Shown here: in pieces, positions 1-6,808 of the stretch
Numbering within the stretch: position 1 is the stretch's first letter
Layout: each line of letters starts with the position of its first letter
NCBI GenBank assembly: GCA_009775605.1
Contig: VSPV01000078.1
Location: forward strand, 1-11,224
Direction: 5' to 3'
DNA length: 11,224 nucleotides
DNA from: Paramuribaculum sp.
GTDB taxonomy: Bacteria > Bacteroidota > Bacteroidia > Bacteroidales > Muribaculaceae
Made by a program: the position numbers and the translations under genes
Notes under the pieces: generated by a model
Told to the model about the DNA's origin: nothing
Seen by the model: the letters and a program-made list of their open reading frames with translations, nothing else
The model's database searches: none

Positions 1-29
1 GCGTGAAAACCGTTGCTGATGTCATACCG

Positions 30-1169
30 TCAGATTTTATCCCTGAACAGGATGCCGAGAGATTTTTCTTTCTTGGATTTACCTGCCTCAAAGATGTTTC
101 CCTCCGAGTCGAAGGCCCGTACATTATTTACAAGAACGTTTCTGTCAGGCTGCGGGGACGCCTCTTCAATTTTTCTGTTTTTCCCTACCAGCCTTCCTAA
201 GGCATAACTGAACCATGGCCAGGAATTGAACAGAGTTATCATCAGCGCACCGACACCGATAACCCACAGGATTGTATTAGTGGTGAACGTGTTGTGGATT
301 TCGAATATCTCAAACACGGATTTTATGAAAATAAGCGAAAGCGTCACTATCCAGCTGATAAGGTTGGTCTTGCGCTCATTGATATAGTTGTCTTCGAGAA
401 ATTTTACAATATGGGGAGTGATGATGCGTCTGAACTGGTCGACTTTACCGTCGACTGTATGTACTTCAATGGACCGCTCCACAATCTGGTTTTTCAGACT
501 TAGATATTCCAGATCGTTTTCCTTGATTTTATTCGGGGTTGCCACATCCAGGCGCTGGCTCAGGTTAAGAAGTCGGGCCGAGAGAGGGAGCGCGTCCCTT
601 ACCTCGATTTCATTCACGGTCTGAAGTGTCATTTTCTCTCCCAGCTTCATTTTGTCATGCTCTTTGTCGTAAAGACGCAGTCTCACCACATGGAAGCCTG
701 AGTTGGCGGGATTATGCATGGCGTGTATGCGGAAGTATCGCATCCTTACGGGTTTGCCGAACACGGCCCATTGCCATCCCTTACGGTATGGCTTGCGGTT
801 TCCGGCGGCTTTGTCGCCGTATGGCTCTTCTGCCTTGGTGGTGTCGTAAAGCACCGTCCAAGATATCATATCTTCGGAGCATAACAGACGGAACGCGTAA
901 CGGTTACGATAATTTTCATCCTGGTTTGGCGGGATTACGGTCTTGTTGAGAGAATCGGTGCAGTCATACAGCTTCATGGAGATCTGTTTCACTTCCACTG
1001 TTTTCTCAAGGTCTACCGTGATGAAGGCCGGATGGTGGATGCCGAGGTAGCCGCCGTTAATGGCGTCGTATTCTCGGTCGTTGCCTTCGGCGGTGAGTTG
1101 CTCGGGATGGTTGCAGAATTCCAGTACCGGTTTTTTAAGCGCTAAATCAACTATTTCTTCCATTGACAT
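30..1169 (-). CDS. Discoidin-like domain protein with C-terminal membrane hairpin, no signal peptide
   Basis: The protein has 379 residues and I do not recognise a named family. Residues 10-168 read as a discoidin / F5-8 type C-like beta-sandwich: an early stretch resembling substitution sites (GGYLGIHHP, 39-47), a beta-strand with FITVDLEKTVEVKQI (49-63), and an end strand with YFRIHA and VVRLRLYD (145-168). Such domains usually bind glycans or lipids. Residues 170-265 are a charged, probably helical linker. Two hydrophobic helices follow, at about 270-290 and 298-322, then a basic tail (LGRLVGKNRK). Basic residues before helix 1 and after helix 2 suggest both termini face the cytoplasm. No signal peptide is visible, which is odd for a discoidin fold. 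I took the first ATG; a second Met two codons on is equally possible. The gene is transcribed alone, divergent from the UPF0104 gene. The reading frame is secure; the domain call is tentative. Confidence 0.72.
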   Translation of the reverse strand: MSMEEIVDLALKKPVLEFCNHPEQLTAEGNDREYDAINGGYLGIHHPAFITVDLEKTVEVKQISMKLYDCTDSLNKTVIPPNQDENYRNRYAFRLLCSEDMISWTVLYDTTKAEEPYGDKAAGNRKPYRKGWQWAVFGKPVRMRYFRIHAMHNPANSGFHVVRLRLYDKEHDKMKLGEKMTLQTVNEIEVRDALPLSARLLNLSQRLDVATPNKIKENDLEYLSLKNQIVERSIEVHTVDGKVDQFRRIITPHIVKFLEDNYINERKTNLISWIVTLSLIFIKSVFEIFEIHNTFTTNTILWVIGVGALMITLFNSWPWFSYALGRLVGKNRKIEEASPQPDRNVLVNNVRAFDSEGNIFEAGKSKKEKSLGILFRDKI

Positions 1170-1195
1170 TCCCTTTTGAGTGATAAATAGAAATC

Positions 1196-1203
1196 CAAAT
1201 ATA
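1196..1203 (-). promoter_or_regulatory. Bacteroidota -7 element for the discoidin-like gene
   Basis: Read on the minus strand, this is TATATTTG, an exact match to the Bacteroidota -7 consensus TAnnTTTG, 26 bp upstream of the start codon. That would leave a leader of roughly 20 nt. No TTTG is seen at the expected -33 position, so the call rests on the -7 box and its placement. Confidence 0.42.
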
Positions 1204-1289
1204 GTGATTGTTAGCTTTACTTGCGGAATTTCTGCTGTAAAACAGACGATTTTTCAGCGGCAGGGGCCTCAACTCCATGCCAAAAGTGT

Positions 1290-1297
1290 TATATTTG
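1290..1297 (+). promoter_or_regulatory. Bacteroidota -7 element for the UPF0104-nfeD operon
   Basis: TATATTTG matches the Bacteroidota -7 consensus TAnnTTTG exactly and ends 26 bp before the ATG of the UPF0104 gene. No clear -33 TTTG is present 19-21 bp upstream. With the minus-strand box at 1196-1203 it would form a divergent promoter pair in the 154-bp spacer. Confidence 0.42.
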
Positions 1298-1323
1298 TCA
1301 TAGGATAGGAAATTCCTGACGTC

Positions 1324-2397
1324 ATGGCAAAGACATCCGGCATAATATTGAAGACGATCGCCCCGGTGGTGATAGGCCTGGCTGTGGTGGCGTGGCTTTT
1401 CGCGCGCGAGTTCAGCATAGAGGCTTTCCGCAGCATTCCCCTTGACGGCAATGCCGCCGGTGCGGTGGCTCTTGCCGTGATGTGCGTGGTGGTGCGCCAA
1501 TGCGGACTCACATGGCGTTTCCGGCTGTTTACCCTCGAAAAGCTAACATGGTGGAAATGCCTCAGGGTGTCGCTGCTGTGCGATTTCACCTCGGCCATTA
1601 CGCCCGGCACCGCCGGAGGGTCGGCCCTGAGCATGGTGTTTCTGAAATCGGAGGGTGTGCCTCTGGGCCGCGGTACGGCCATCATGCTTATCACCATGCT
1701 TCTTGACAATGCTTTCTTCGTTGTGGCGTGTCCGCTTATTTTCCTGTTTATACCCGGCGGCGAGATTTTTGCGTTCTCGGGAGCGGGCGCGTTCCAGATG
1801 GGTGTTCGCACGGCGTTCTGGATAGTCTATGGCGGGATATGCGCTGTGTCGCTCTTTCTGGTGTTCGGTATTTTCGTAAATCCCGGAATCATAGGCGGGA
1901 TGGTGCGATGGGTGTTCCGTCTGCGCTGGCTCAGGCGGTGGAGAGACGGGGCGGAGAAGTTTACATCCGACATGGCCCTTACCGGCACGACGCTCCGTCA
2001 CCGGCCGGCTTCGTGGTGGGGACTGGCGTTCTTAGCCACGGCGCTGACGTGGACGGCGAGGTTCTGTGTGGTCAATTCGCTGTTTCTCGCCTTCTCTTAC
2101 GCCGCACCGCAGACCATTGTCTTTGCCCGTCAGTTTGTAGTGTGGACTCTCCTGTTCATCAGTCCTACCCCCGGAGGGAGCGGCCTCAGCGAATGGCTTT
2201 TCACGAATTATTACGGCGACCTCCTCGGAGGCGACCGGTCGGTGGCTCTGGTGCTTGCCGTGTGCTGGAGGCTGCTCACATATTATCTCTTCCTCATAAT
2301 CGGCGCGTTCATAGTGCCGTCGTGGATACGCAAGAGTATCTCACGCTCCGGCCCGTCGGAAACCTCGTCAGAATCATCATCACATATAGAGCAATGA
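1324..2397 (+). CDS. UPF0104 / YbhN-type integral membrane protein (flippase-like, LPG synthase TM-domain family)
   Basis: The protein has 357 residues with about seven to eight hydrophobic segments spread from residue 10 to 335. It belongs by pattern to the lysylphosphatidylglycerol synthase transmembrane family (UPF0104, YbhN, AglD-like). The family signatures are visible: the SAITPGTAGGSALS stretch (90-103), where a PGT/PGG loop follows a membrane segment, and the second loop SPTPGGSGLSE (280-290), with an acidic residue after the glycines. Charged RLRWLRRWRDGAEKF (199-213) sits in a cytoplasmic loop. There is no soluble aminoacyl-transferase domain, so lysyl-PG synthesis itself is unlikely; relatives are linked to lipid or lipid-linked sugar handling, and the substrate here is unknown. 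The tail (340-357) is Ser-rich and hydrophilic. The stop overlaps the start of the next gene (ATGA), implying translational coupling. The ATG at 1324 fits the family start. Confidence 0.85.
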   Translation: MAKTSGIILKTIAPVVIGLAVVAWLFAREFSIEAFRSIPLDGNAAGAVALAVMCVVVRQCGLTWRFRLFTLEKLTWWKCLRVSLLCDFTSAITPGTAGGSALSMVFLKSEGVPLGRGTAIMLITMLLDNAFFVVACPLIFLFIPGGEIFAFSGAGAFQMGVRTAFWIVYGGICAVSLFLVFGIFVNPGIIGGMVRWVFRLRWLRRWRDGAEKFTSDMALTGTTLRHRPASWWGLAFLATALTWTARFCVVNSLFLAFSYAAPQTIVFARQFVVWTLLFISPTPGGSGLSEWLFTNYYGDLLGGDRSVALVLAVCWRLLTYYLFLIIGAFIVPSWIRKSISRSGPSETSSESSSHIEQ

Positions 2398-3794
2398 ATA
2401 TAAAGAAAAGAATACCGTCACGGTTGCTTGCCGTTATCGCGTCCATGCTGTTTGTTGTGGCAGGCGCGTGGGAGGCACAGTGCCGTTCGCTTGTGTACCG
2501 TCTGCATATCAACGATGAAATAGGCTCATCGACCTGGCAGCACACGCGCCGCGCCCTCGAGGAAGCCACAGCCCGCAACGCCGACATATTCCTGCTGCAT
2601 CTCAACACCTATGGGGGTGAGGTGGGCGCGGCCGATTCCATGCGCACCGCGTTGCTCCACGCTCAGATGCCTGTGGTGGCGTTTGTGGACAATAACGCAG
2701 CTTCGGCCGGAGCGCTGATAGCGCTGGCCTGCGACTCGGTGTTCATGCGTCCTGACGCTTCGATGGGAGCTGCCACGGTGGTGAGTGGCGCCGACGGCAC
2801 GGCGATGCCCGACAAATACCAGTCGTATATGCGCGCCATTATGCGCGCCACGGCCGAGAGCCACGGCAAGGTGCCCGGCCCTGACTCGACCATGGTGTGG
2901 CGTCGCAATCCGCTGATAGCCGAGGCGATGGTTGACACCCGCGTGACGGTGCCGGGACTGATTGACAGCACCCGCGTGCTTACCCTGACGGCCGACGAGG
3001 CCGTGCGCTGGCACTATGCCGAGGGTAAGGCCGAGACGATTGACGATGTGCTTGCCAGTCTGGGTATCACGGATTATGATATAGCCACTTTCCGCCCTTC
3101 GTGGGTGGACTGGCTGATGGGATTCCTTACCAATCCCGCCGTGCAGGGAATGCTGATTATGGTGATTGTGGCCGGAATCTATTTCGAGCTTCAGAGCCCG
3201 GGTATGGGATTTCCCTCGATGGCGGCGATCATTGCCGCGCTGCTCTATTTCATGCCCATGTATCTTACCGGAATCGTCGACAGCTGGGTGGTGATTGTGT
3301 TCTTTGCCGGGGCGGTGCTGCTGTGCCTGGAGGTGTTTGTGATTCCGGGCTTCGGTGTGGCGGGTATAACCGGCATAGCGGCCATGATTGCAGCTGTGAT
3401 AGCGGGGCTGCTGGAGAATTTCGCGCTCCCCTCGGGCGGCGAGATAGATCTGGGGGTAATATGGCGCGCCATGCTCACGTTCTGTTGCGCGCTGGCGCTG
3501 GCTGTGGGCGCGATTGCGCTGCTGATGTCGAAATACGGCTCGCGGCTTGTGGGCCGACGCACTGAGCTGACCCACCAGCAGCGTGTGGCCGACGGCTATA
3601 TAGGCGTGGATACCGCTCCGTCGCGCCTTGTTGGCCGCGAGGGTGTTGCCGCCACGGCTTTACGCCCTTCGGGCAAGGTGGAGGTGGACGGCGAGCATTA
3701 CGACGCAGTGGCTCTCGGCGGCTTCATAGAGGCCGGAAGCAGGGTGAGGATAACGAAGTTTGAGAACGCGCAGCTCTATGTGCGCGGAGATTGA
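2394..3794 (+). CDS. nfeD: Full-length NfeD family membrane-bound ClpP-class serine protease
   Basis: With the ATG at 2394 the product is 466 residues; the frame is open much further upstream, but that part only shadows the preceding gene. Residues 1-30 form a signal peptide (basic NIKKR, then a hydrophobic core). Residues 33-225 are a ClpP/crotonase-fold protease domain: NTYGGEV (71-77) resembles the oxyanion-hole loop, Ser104 in NNAASAGALIAL is the probable nucleophile, and Lys141 (PDKYQSYM) is the probable general base of a Ser-Lys dyad, as in archaeal 1510-N proteases. Four to five membrane helices occupy about 247-378. The C-terminal NfeD OB-fold spans about 412-464 (LVGREGVAAT to AQLYVR). 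The protease domain should face the periplasm and the OB-fold the cytoplasm. Relatives cleave stomatin-like membrane proteins, but no SPFH gene is next to it here. The start overlaps the upstream stop by ATGA, and the 3' end overlaps waaA by 19 bp. Confidence 0.92.
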   Translation: MNIKKRIPSRLLAVIASMLFVVAGAWEAQCRSLVYRLHINDEIGSSTWQHTRRALEEATARNADIFLLHLNTYGGEVGAADSMRTALLHAQMPVVAFVDNNAASAGALIALACDSVFMRPDASMGAATVVSGADGTAMPDKYQSYMRAIMRATAESHGKVPGPDSTMVWRRNPLIAEAMVDTRVTVPGLIDSTRVLTLTADEAVRWHYAEGKAETIDDVLASLGITDYDIATFRPSWVDWLMGFLTNPAVQGMLIMVIVAGIYFELQSPGMGFPSMAAIIAALLYFMPMYLTGIVDSWVVIVFFAGAVLLCLEVFVIPGFGVAGITGIAAMIAAVIAGLLENFALPSGGEIDLGVIWRAMLTFCCALALAVGAIALLMSKYGSRLVGRRTELTHQQRVADGYIGVDTAPSRLVGREGVAATALRPSGKVEVDGEHYDAVALGGFIEAGSRVRITKFENAQLYVRGD

Positions 3795-5041
3795 CCGGAG
3801 CCGAACACCACGTTGAAAATACGGTCGGTGGCGCCTATCTGTGAGGCGATGTAGGCCGCGGCTTTCTCTCCGCGGGAGCGCCTCAGGGGCTCGTCGGCCA
3901 TAAGAGTGTCCATCTCTTTTTCGAATTCGGCGCGGCTGCCCACGGGAATGCCGCCGCCGAGTGCGGCCATGTCGCGCGCTTCCTTGAATTTGGTATGGTT
4001 GGGGCCGTAGACCACCGGCACGCCATACACGGCGGCCTCGTTGATGTTGTGGAGCCCGGCGCCGAAGCCTCCGCCCACGTAAGCCACCGTGGCATAGCGG
4101 TAGAGGCTCGAGAGCTTGCCGAAGCAGTCAACTATTATGTGGCGCACATCTGCAGGAACGTCATCCTTTTCAAACCGGGCGTCAAGCTCGGAGAGCAATA
4201 CGGCTCCCGCTCCGAGTTCCGAGCGGAGTTTCTCCAGCCGGGCTGCATCGAATTCATGGGGGGCGATGATGGTGCGCACCTCGGGGTGACGGCGAAGCCA
4301 GTCGAGATACACCGCCTCGTCCTGAGGCCATGAGCTTCCGGCCACGAATGTGAACGCCGGCTCCTTGAACGCGGCTTCCACCGAGGGGAGGGGAGCGGCG
4401 GCGCGGCGTATGTCGGTCACGCGGTCAAAGCGCGTGTCGCCGGCCACCATGGCATTTTCCACGCCGATGGAGCGGAGCATCGCCAGCGAGTCGGCATCCT
4501 GCACGAAGATATAGTCGTAGCATTTGAGCATGCCGCGGAACATCGCGCCCCATTTCTTGAAGAACGGTTGCGACGGACGGAATATCGACGATATGAGATA
4601 GGTGGGAATGCCGCGGCGCTGCAGAGCGTGGAGATAGTTGCCCCAGAATTCGTATTTCACGAATATGGCCATGGCGGGATTCACGGTGTCGAGGAAGTCT
4701 CTGACGCGTCCCGGGAGGTCAAACGGGAGATAGCACACCACGTCGGCCCCCTGGTAGTTCTTGCGCACCTCGTAGCCCGAGGGCGAGAAGAATGTGAGGA
4801 CAATCCCGTAGTCGGGGTAATCGCGGCGCAGGCGCTCTATCACCGGGCGACCCTGCTCGAATTCGCCGAGTGAGGCTGTGTGGACCCAGATGTATTTCCG
4901 GCCCGGCACCAGAGCCTCGCGCAGGCGGGGAAGGGTCTCGCGCTGGCCGCGTATCATCTTGTCGGCTTTTGGATTGCGTGAGGCCACAAGCCGGGCGGCG
5001 AGGCTGTACAGACGTATTCCTGTATTATATAATGCGTTCAT
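3776..5041 (-). CDS. waaA: 3-deoxy-D-manno-octulosonic acid (Kdo) transferase
   Basis: WaaA/KdtA, 421 residues, transfers Kdo from CMP-Kdo to lipid A precursor at the inner face of the cytoplasmic membrane, starting the lipopolysaccharide core. It is a GT30, GT-B fold enzyme. Visible family hallmarks are a hydrophobic N-terminal anchor (1-20), WVHTASLGEFEQGRPVIE (52-69) with Glu60 as the probable catalytic base, TFFSPSGYE (83-91), the FVKYEFWGNYL stretch (127-137), GDTRFDRV (201-208), GSSWPQDE (235-242), APHEF (260-264), and the C-terminal CMP-binding region GGGFGAGLHNINEAA (323-337) followed by YGVPVVYGPNHTKF. Length is normal for the family. It lies 26 bp behind gltX on the same strand and is probably cotranscribed with it. 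Its last 19 bp overlap the end of nfeD on the opposite strand. The ATG at 5041 gives the normal N-terminus. Confidence 0.95.
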   Translation of the reverse strand: MNALYNTGIRLYSLAARLVASRNPKADKMIRGQRETLPRLREALVPGRKYIWVHTASLGEFEQGRPVIERLRRDYPDYGIVLTFFSPSGYEVRKNYQGADVVCYLPFDLPGRVRDFLDTVNPAMAIFVKYEFWGNYLHALQRRGIPTYLISSIFRPSQPFFKKWGAMFRGMLKCYDYIFVQDADSLAMLRSIGVENAMVAGDTRFDRVTDIRRAAAPLPSVEAAFKEPAFTFVAGSSWPQDEAVYLDWLRRHPEVRTIIAPHEFDAARLEKLRSELGAGAVLLSELDARFEKDDVPADVRHIIVDCFGKLSSLYRYATVAYVGGGFGAGLHNINEAAVYGVPVVYGPNHTKFKEARDMAALGGGIPVGSRAEFEKEMDTLMADEPLRRSRGEKAAAYIASQIGATDRIFNVVFGSGQSPRT

Positions 5042-5067
5042 CGCGCGGAGTATCGTGTGTTAGCACT

Positions 5068-6597
5068 TCAGCAGGGCTTGATGCGCTTTATGCCGAGTTC
5101 GATGCGGCGCACGGTCTCGTCGAGGCCCATGAGTTCGGTGATGTCAAACATGTGGGGGCCTTTGCATTCGCCCACCACGGTGAGACGGAAGGCGTTCATC
5201 ACATTGCCGAGATGGTAGCCTTTCGATTCTATCCATCCGAGCACTACCGGCTCCGCTGCCTGTGAAGAGAAGTCGGGCAGACCTTTGAGCACCTCTATGA
5301 GCTCTTTCATGATGCCGGGCATTTCCTCGCTCCAGCGTTTCTTGACGGCCTTGGGGTCGTATGTCTCCGGTTCGCGGAAGAAGAATCCGGCCTGGTCCCA
5401 GAGGTCGCTCACAAAGCTGATGCGGCTCTTTACCATATCGACGGCGCGTGCAATGTAGGAGTCGGCGAATGCGGAGGGGTCAACGCCGTGGGTGCTCATC
5501 ACGGGCTTGAAGAGTTGCGCGAGCTGCTCGCCGCTCATCTCCTGGAGATATTTGTGGTTGAACCATTTGCCTTTCTCGAAGTCGAAGCGGGCGCCGGAGC
5601 GCGAGCAGTGGTCGAGCGAGAATTTGGCTATCAGTTCGTCCATTGACATTATTTCGGTGTCGTCGCCCGGGTTCCAGCCAAGGAGCGCGAGGAAGTTGAC
5701 CACGGCCTTGGGCAGATAGCCCTTCTCGCGGTATCCGCTTGATATTTCGCCGCTTTTGGGGTCGTGCCATTCCAGAGGGAATACGGGGAATCCGAGGCGG
5801 TCGCCGTCGCGCTTGCTGAGTTTACCTTTTCCGTCGGGCTTGAGCAGCAGGGGCAGATGCACAAAGGCCGGCATCGTGTCGGTCCATCCGAAGGCCTCGT
5901 AAAGGAGCACGTGGAGGGGAGCCGAAGGCAGCCATTCCTCGCCGCGTATCACATGGCTCACCTCCATCAGGTGGTCATCGACGATGTTGGCAAGATGGTA
6001 GGTGGGGAGATCGTCGGCGCTTTTATAAAGCACCTTGTCGTCGAGCACCGATGAGTTGATGGTGACTTTGCCGCGGATAAGGTCGTTGACCTCGACCTCG
6101 CGTCCGGGCTCGATTTTGAAGCGGACCACGTAGGGCGTTCCGTCGGCTATGAGTTTCTCCACCTCTTCGGCCGGCATGGTAAGGGAATTGCGCATGGAGC
6201 CGCGGGTGGAAGCGTCATACTGGAAGTTTGCCTTTTCGGCGCGGGCTTTTTCCAGCTCGGCCGGGGTGTCGAAAGCAATGTATGCTTTTCCGGCGTCGAG
6301 AAGCATCTTCACGTGCTCGCGGTAGATGTCGCGACGCTCGCTCTGCTTGTAGGGGCCGTAGGCTCCGCCTTCTCTCACGCCTTCGTCAATTCCGATACCC
6401 AGCCAGGCAAGAGCCTCGTTGATGTAATCTTCAGCGCCGGGCACGAAACGGTTGCTGTCGGTGTCCTCTATTCGCAGAATCATGTCGCCGCCGTTCTGGC
6501 GCGCGAACAGATAATTGTAGAGAGCGGTACGCACACCGCCTATATGGAGCGGCCCCGTGGGCGACGGAGCAAATCTTACCCTTACTTTTCTTTCCAT
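5068..6597 (-). CDS. gltX: Glutamate--tRNA ligase
   Basis: Class I glutamyl-tRNA synthetase, 509 residues, charging tRNA-Glu with glutamate in the cytoplasm. The N-terminal Rossmann domain opens with RVRFAPSPTGPLHIGG (6-21), containing the HIGH-type motif HIGG, followed by TALYNYLFARQ and the substrate-binding LRIEDTD (41-47). The KMSKS loop is KGKLSKRDGDRLGFPVFP (257-274). The HVIRGEEWLPSAP segment (215-227) is typical. The region corresponding to the zinc-binding Cys-x-Cys of the E. coli enzyme (about 98-127) has no cysteine, so this is a zinc-free form. The C-terminal anticodon-binding domain runs from about 350 to 509. It is the first gene of a two-gene unit with waaA, and an exact -7 element lies 36 bp upstream. 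Start MERKVRVRFA is standard. Confidence 0.97.
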   Translation of the reverse strand: MERKVRVRFAPSPTGPLHIGGVRTALYNYLFARQNGGDMILRIEDTDSNRFVPGAEDYINEALAWLGIGIDEGVREGGAYGPYKQSERRDIYREHVKMLLDAGKAYIAFDTPAELEKARAEKANFQYDASTRGSMRNSLTMPAEEVEKLIADGTPYVVRFKIEPGREVEVNDLIRGKVTINSSVLDDKVLYKSADDLPTYHLANIVDDHLMEVSHVIRGEEWLPSAPLHVLLYEAFGWTDTMPAFVHLPLLLKPDGKGKLSKRDGDRLGFPVFPLEWHDPKSGEISSGYREKGYLPKAVVNFLALLGWNPGDDTEIMSMDELIAKFSLDHCSRSGARFDFEKGKWFNHKYLQEMSGEQLAQLFKPVMSTHGVDPSAFADSYIARAVDMVKSRISFVSDLWDQAGFFFREPETYDPKAVKKRWSEEMPGIMKELIEVLKGLPDFSSQAAEPVVLGWIESKGYHLGNVMNAFRLTVVGECKGPHMFDITELMGLDETVRRIELGIKRIKPC

Positions 6598-6632
6598 TTG
6601 TCAATCAACTTTTATGAGCATTAAAAGCGCCG

Positions 6633-6640
6633 CAAAGTTA
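6633..6640 (-). promoter_or_regulatory. gltX: Bacteroidota -7 element for gltX-waaA
   Basis: On the minus strand this reads TAACTTTG, an exact TAnnTTTG match, 36 bp upstream of the gltX start, which leaves a leader of about 30 nt. The -33 position has no TTTG; it is covered by the TGAGGGAAAA repeat, so activity may depend on a bound factor. Confidence 0.48.
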
Positions 6641-6654
6641 CTCATTTATTCCCG

Positions 6655-6676
6655 TTTTCCCTCACATTTTCCCTCA
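6655..6676 (-). repeat. Two tandem TGAGGGAAAA boxes upstream of the gltX -7 element
   Basis: On the plus strand TTTTCCCTCA occurs at 6655-6664 and again, perfectly, at 6667-6676, separated by CA, giving a 12-bp period. Read in the direction of gltX it is TGAGGGAAAA, TG, TGAGGGAAAA, ending 14 bp before the -7 element. This is where a -33 box and activator site would lie. A regulatory role is an inference from position and exact repetition. Confidence 0.45.
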
Positions 6677-6759
6677 GAACAAATCTCAGAAATATCAAAT
6701 GGGCGGCGGAACCGGAGGTTTTCTTAGCTGGAATAAGGGATAAGTCAATTTTTTTGCTG

Positions 6760-6767
6760 TATTTTTG
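6760..6767 (+). promoter_or_regulatory. Bacteroidota -7 element for the CotH-domain lipoprotein gene
   Basis: TATTTTTG matches TAnnTTTG exactly, 41 bp upstream of the ATG. A run of seven T at 6749-6755 lies just upstream. No -33 TTTG is seen at 19-21 bp. An AAGGA at 6795-6799, nine bases before the ATG, could act as a ribosome binding site. Confidence 0.42.
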
Positions 6768-6808
6768 TCAATCATCATTTATGCCGATACAGAAAAGGAT
6801 AGTTTGTT

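Noticed and set aside
1728..2393. Upstream in-frame extension of the NfeD reading frame
   Set aside because: It is a shadow of the UPF0104 gene in another frame. The ATG at 2394 gives a clean signal peptide and a family-standard length.
2526..3575. Long minus-strand frame opposite nfeD, 349 codons
   Set aside because: It is rich in His, Arg and Gly with no domain, and lies antisense to a well-supported gene of high GC content. It is a codon-bias shadow.
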